The notes beneath the pieces were generated by a model. That model saw only the letters and a program-made list of their open reading frames with translations. It was not told the origin of the DNA and did not search any database. Positions 6,022-9,017 of a stretch of DNA of 9,017 nt are shown piece after piece. Source of the DNA: Bacillota bacterium (GTDB lineage Bacteria; Bacillota; Sulfobacillia; Thermaerobacterales; Thermaerobacteraceae); contig QGUQ01000058.1 of the NCBI GenBank assembly GCA_003242195.1, forward strand, positions 1 through 9,017. Direction: 5' to 3'. The stretch's first letter is position 1. Every line of letters starts with the position of its first letter. The translations under genes were made by a program, and so were the position numbers.

Positions 6022-7529
6022 GGCACATCCTCCCTGCCGCTCGCCGGGGCTCGACCCGCTGCCGGTACCCCGGCCACATCCGGTACCGGGCCGGGGATGA
6101 CCTCGGGGGACACCGGATACCGGCCCGTGAAACAGCCGAGGCAGAAGGCCGCCAGCGGCTGGCCCGTGGCGGCCACCATGCCCTCCAGGGAGAGGAAGTG
6201 GAGGGAATCGGCCTCCACCACTCGTCGCATCTCCTCCACGCGGTGGCGGGCCGCCAACAGTTCTTCCCGATCGGCGGTGTCCACGCCGTAGTAGCAGGGG
6301 TGCAGGTAGGGTGGCGCCGCGATCCGCAGGTGGACTTCGCTGGCACCGGCCTCCCGCAGTGCCCGCACCAGGCGGCGGACCGTGGTACCGCGCACCAGGG
6401 AGTCGTCCACCAGCACCACGCGGCGCCCCGCCACCACCTCCGGCACGGGGTTCAGCTTGATGCGGACGCTCTCCGCCCGCGCCCGCGGGTCCGGCCGGAG
6501 GAAGGTCCGCCCGACGTACCGGTTCTTGACCAGGCCGGGCTCGTGGGGGATGCCCGACTCCTCGCTATAGCCGGCGGCCACGGGCAAGCTCGAGTCGGGC
6601 ACGCCGATGACCACGTCCGCCGCCACCGGGTGCTCGCGGGCCAGTCGCCGGCCCAGTTCCTTCCGGACCTCGTAGACGCTCCGGCCACCGAAGCGGCTAT
6701 CGGGCCGGGCGAAGTAGACGTACTCGAAGATGCAGAAGGCCGGCCGGGCGCTCTCGCCGGGGACCTCGCCGGGTGCCTCCAGCCGCCCGGCGCGGGGGCC
6801 GGCGTCGTCGATCCAGAGCCACTCCCCCGGGGCCACTTCGCGGACGGTCTCCGCGCCGATGGTGTCAAAGGCGCAGGTCTCGGAGGCGACCACCCAGGCC
6901 GGGCCCAGGCGCCCCAGCACCAGCGGGCGGATGCCGCGGGGATCGCGGGCGGCCAGCAGGCCGGCGGGCGTCAGGGCCACGATGGCGAAGGCCCCGCGGA
7001 CGCGTTCCAGGGCAGCCACCAGGGCCCGGGCGACCCCCTCACCGTCCCCCGCCCCAGGGGCCAGTTGTTCCGCCAGGCGCCCCAGGACCTCGCTGTCCGA
7101 GGTGGTGGTGAAGCGCACGCCCCGTTGGCGCAGCCACGCCCGCACGCCCTCGCTCCCCACCAGCTGGCCATTGTGGGCCAGGGCGAAGGGCACGCCCGCG
7201 GTCGTGAAGAGCAGCGGTTGGGCATTCTCCGGCCGGCTGCCGCCGGTGGTGGCGTAGCGCACGTGGCCCACGGCCGCCTGGGCGGGCCCGACCGCGGCGA
7301 GGCGCGCCAGCCGGCTCGCGGTGAAGACCTCGGCAACCAGCCCATTGCCCTTCTCCACCACCAGGGGCCCGCCGGGGCGGCAGGTCGCGATGCCGGCGCT
7401 GTCCTGTCCCCGGTGCTGCAGGGCGTACAGGGCTTGGCACGCCAGCGCCACGGCCCGCGGGTGGCGCCAGATCCCGAAGACGCCGCACTCCTCCCTCACC
7501 TCCCGGAGGAAGGGCACGCCGGGAGCCAC
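6006..7529 (-). CDS. purF: Amidophosphoribosyltransferase, Fe-S cluster type
   Basis: PurF makes phosphoribosylamine from PRPP and glutamine, the committed and feedback-regulated step of purine synthesis. With the GTG at 7529 it has 507 residues. Seen: a 14-residue propeptide before the catalytic Cys15 in EECGVFGI, then ALQHRGQDSAGI (36-47), GHVRYATTG (88-96), HNGQLVG (119-125) and TSDSEVL (143-149). The phosphoribosyltransferase domain has the PRPP loop VVLVDDSLVRGTT (371-383). Cys266, Cys412, Cys463 and Cys466 lie where the B. subtilis enzyme binds its 4Fe-4S cluster, so an oxygen-sensitive cluster and a processed propeptide are expected. GGGAAGGGGGG lies 6 nt before the GTG; a GTG at 7517 is an alternative start. 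The roughly 35 C-terminal residues are Pro/Ala-rich, and the last 16 nt overlap purM. The purL stop is 35 nt upstream. Confidence 0.97.
   Translation of the reverse strand: MAPGVPFLREVREECGVFGIWRHPRAVALACQALYALQHRGQDSAGIATCRPGGPLVVEKGNGLVAEVFTASRLARLAAVGPAQAAVGHVRYATTGGSRPENAQPLLFTTAGVPFALAHNGQLVGSEGVRAWLRQRGVRFTTTSDSEVLGRLAEQLAPGAGDGEGVARALVAALERVRGAFAIVALTPAGLLAARDPRGIRPLVLGRLGPAWVVASETCAFDTIGAETVREVAPGEWLWIDDAGPRAGRLEAPGEVPGESARPAFCIFEYVYFARPDSRFGGRSVYEVRKELGRRLAREHPVAADVVIGVPDSSLPVAAGYSEESGIPHEPGLVKNRYVGRTFLRPDPRARAESVRIKLNPVPEVVAGRRVVLVDDSLVRGTTVRRLVRALREAGASEVHLRIAAPPYLHPCYYGVDTADREELLAARHRVEEMRRVVEADSLHFLSLEGMVAATGQPLAAFCLGCFTGRYPVSPEVIPGPVPDVAGVPAAGRAPASGREDVPWARS
6029..6034 (-). promoter_or_regulatory. 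purM ribosome binding site inside the purF 3' end
   Basis: GGGAGG lies 7 nt before the purM ATG and is embedded in purF codons. It fixes the purM start and hence the 16-nt purF-purM overlap. Confidence 0.75.
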
Positions 7530-7564
7530 CTCCGGCCCCCCTTCCCGGACGCTCGGGGCTCGGC

Positions 7565-9017
7565 TCAACCGCCGGTGGCCAGCGCGCACGGGATCGCCTC
7601 CTCCCACACTCGCAGCAGGCCGCCCACCGGTTCGTCCAGCCACAGGCGCCCGCCGATGCGCAGGCGCAAGCGGGGTTCCCGGATCACGCGGCCGATGGCG
7701 GTGCAGGGGACCTCCCAGGCCGACGCCCGCTCCGCCAGGAGCCGGGCCCCGTCGGGGTCGGTGGCGAGGAGCACGCGGGAGGGCGCCTCGCCGAACAGGA
7801 GTTCATCCACGCGGCAGCCGTGCACCCAGCCGCTGGGCAGGTCCACCTCCGCACCCAGCACGGCCCCCGCGGGCGGGACCCCGGGAGCAGGGGAACCGCC
7901 CCCGAAGCACATCTCGGACAGTGCCACGGCCAGGCCGCCTTCGGCCAGGTCATGGGCAACCCGCACCGTTCCGTCGGCCACCGCTCGGCGGACCAGCTCC
8001 TGGACACGGCGCTCCATCTCCCAGTCGATGGGCGCCAGCGGGCCGGCCACGCACCCATGGACCCGCTTGAGGTACTCGCTGCCTCCCAGGAAGCCCCGAG
8101 GCGGCCCCAGCAGCAGGATCACCTGGCCCGGATCGGTGAAGTGGTTGACGGCGAGGCGGGAGGGATCCTCCAGCACCCCCACCACACCCACCACGGGCGT
8201 CGGATCGATGTCGCGCCCGCCGGTCTCGTTGTACAGGCTGACGTTGCCCCCCACCACGGGGATGCCCAGCTCCCGGCAGGCCTCGGCCAGGCCGTCGACG
8301 GCGGCGGACAGTTGCCCGTAGACCTCGGGATGCTCGGGATTGCCGAAGTTCAGGCAGTTGGTCAGGCCCAGGGGCCGGCCGCCCACGCAGCTCACGTTGC
8401 GCGCCGCCTCGGCCACCGCCAGGGCCGCACCCCGCCGGGGATCCAGCGCCGTGTAGCGCCCGTTGCCGTCCACGGCGGCGGCGATGGCCTGGCGGCTCCC
8501 CGGAACCCGCACCACGGCGGCGTCGCCGGAGCCCGGGCGCAGCACGGTGTTCGTCTGCACCATGTGGTCGAACTGGCTGTACACCCACGCCTTGGACGCG
8601 ATGGCGGGCGAGGCCAGCAGCCGCCGCAGGGCCGCGCCGGCCTCGTGACGGTCCCGGGGGTCCGCCACCGCCGCGGGGTCGACGACGGGCGGCGGGGGAA
8701 GGTGGGCCGGCGGGGTGTAGGTGGGCGCCCCGCGGGTGAGGACCTCCACCGACACCTCGGCCACCACGCGCCCCTCCTCCCGCACGCGAAACAGGCCGTC
8801 GTCGGTGACGCGGCCGATCACCGCCGCCTCGACGCCCCAACGGCGGCAGATCTCCCGCACCTCCGCCTCCCGTTCGGGTGCTACGAGGGCCAGCATCCGC
8901 TCCTGGGATTCCGAGAGCACCACTTCGTAGGCCGTCATACCCGGCTCCCGCCGGGGCACCCGCGCCACGTCGATGTCCACCCCGGTCCCGGCCCGGCCCG
9001 CCGTCTCGGCGCAGGCC
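7565..9017 (-). CDS. purL: Phosphoribosylformylglycinamidine synthase subunit PurL, C-terminal two thirds
   Basis: PurL is the synthetase subunit that converts FGAR to FGAM with ATP and ammonia, supplied by PurQ with PurS in the small-PurL system. The frame is open to the right edge: 483 codons are visible, about two thirds of a usual protein of roughly 740, so the 5' end lies outside the window. Seen, in fragment numbering: LSESQERML (34-42), VTDDG (70-74), SQFDHMVQTNTV (147-158), RPLGLTNCLNFGNPEHPEV (214-232), GGNVSLYNETGG (256-267), AHDLAEGGLAVALSEM (354-369) and LLFGEAPSRVL (406-416). The protein ends soon after the second ATP-binding-like domain, with no glutaminase domain, which marks the small Gram-positive type. 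PurS and PurQ are expected upstream. The last codons are followed 35 nt later by purF. Confidence 0.97.
   Translation of the reverse strand, partial: ACAETAGRAGTGVDIDVARVPRREPGMTAYEVVLSESQERMLALVAPEREAEVREICRRWGVEAAVIGRVTDDGLFRVREEGRVVAEVSVEVLTRGAPTYTPPAHLPPPPVVDPAAVADPRDRHEAGAALRRLLASPAIASKAWVYSQFDHMVQTNTVLRPGSGDAAVVRVPGSRQAIAAAVDGNGRYTALDPRRGAALAVAEAARNVSCVGGRPLGLTNCLNFGNPEHPEVYGQLSAAVDGLAEACRELGIPVVGGNVSLYNETGGRDIDPTPVVGVVGVLEDPSRLAVNHFTDPGQVILLLGPPRGFLGGSEYLKRVHGCVAGPLAPIDWEMERRVQELVRRAVADGTVRVAHDLAEGGLAVALSEMCFGGGSPAPGVPPAGAVLGAEVDLPSGWVHGCRVDELLFGEAPSRVLLATDPDGARLLAERASAWEVPCTAIGRVIREPRLRLRIGGRLWLDEPVGGLLRVWEEAIPCALATGG

Noticed and set aside
7530..7643. Extended purF start overlapping the end of purL
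   Set aside because: The catalytic cysteine normally follows a short propeptide. A start near 7643 would add about 38 residues overlapping purL, with no SD seen. The GTG at 7529 gives a 14-residue propeptide with an SD.
1..9017. CRISPR arrays, tRNA or rRNA genes, insertion sequences, purine riboswitch or PurR-box control
   Set aside because: I looked for these and saw none. Control of the pur operon itself would lie upstream, beyond the right edge.

Overview
The window is from a very GC-rich bacterium (above roughly 70% GC by eye). All recognisable genes lie on the minus strand. GTG and TTG starts behind strong Shine-Dalgarno (SD) sequences, the gene order purL-purF-purM-purN-purH-purD, and the Fe-S-type PurF all match the Bacillus subtilis pur operon. 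I infer a high-GC member of the Firmicutes (Bacillota) or a relative. The species cannot be fixed from this sequence.

Region 9017 to 1053, read right to left, is the distal part of a purine biosynthesis operon. It holds a purL lacking its 5' third (cut by the window edge), then purF, purM, purN, purH and purD. Junctions are tight: 35 nt, a 16-nt overlap, 13 nt and 21 nt. The exception is a 138-nt gap between purM and purN that can fold into a hairpin. Together these genes carry FGAR amidation, the committed PRPP amidotransfer, GAR synthesis, both formyl transfers, AIR synthesis and IMP cyclisation. The earlier genes (purE, K, B, C, S, Q in the B. subtilis order) would lie beyond the right edge.

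Region 1052 to 326 is a regulatory stretch. It holds a sigma-A-like promoter, a clear FMN riboswitch with a perfect 7-bp P1 and long variable arms, then an intrinsic terminator about 100 nt downstream. A second perfect hairpin and a strong ribosome binding site lead into ribD, probably from a TTG start. The layout is a transcription-attenuating flavin switch. I see no U-tract terminator between purD and the rib promoter, so read-through from pur into the rib leader is possible.

Region 325 to 1 is the start of ribD (pyrimidine deaminase/reductase of riboflavin synthesis), cut by the left edge. Its zinc-site segment looks unusual: the expected Pro-Cys reads Pro-Ala.

Overall this is mostly housekeeping metabolism. 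I do not see a new defence, mobile or secretion system. The most interesting parts are the ribD leader architecture and the altered RibD motif.
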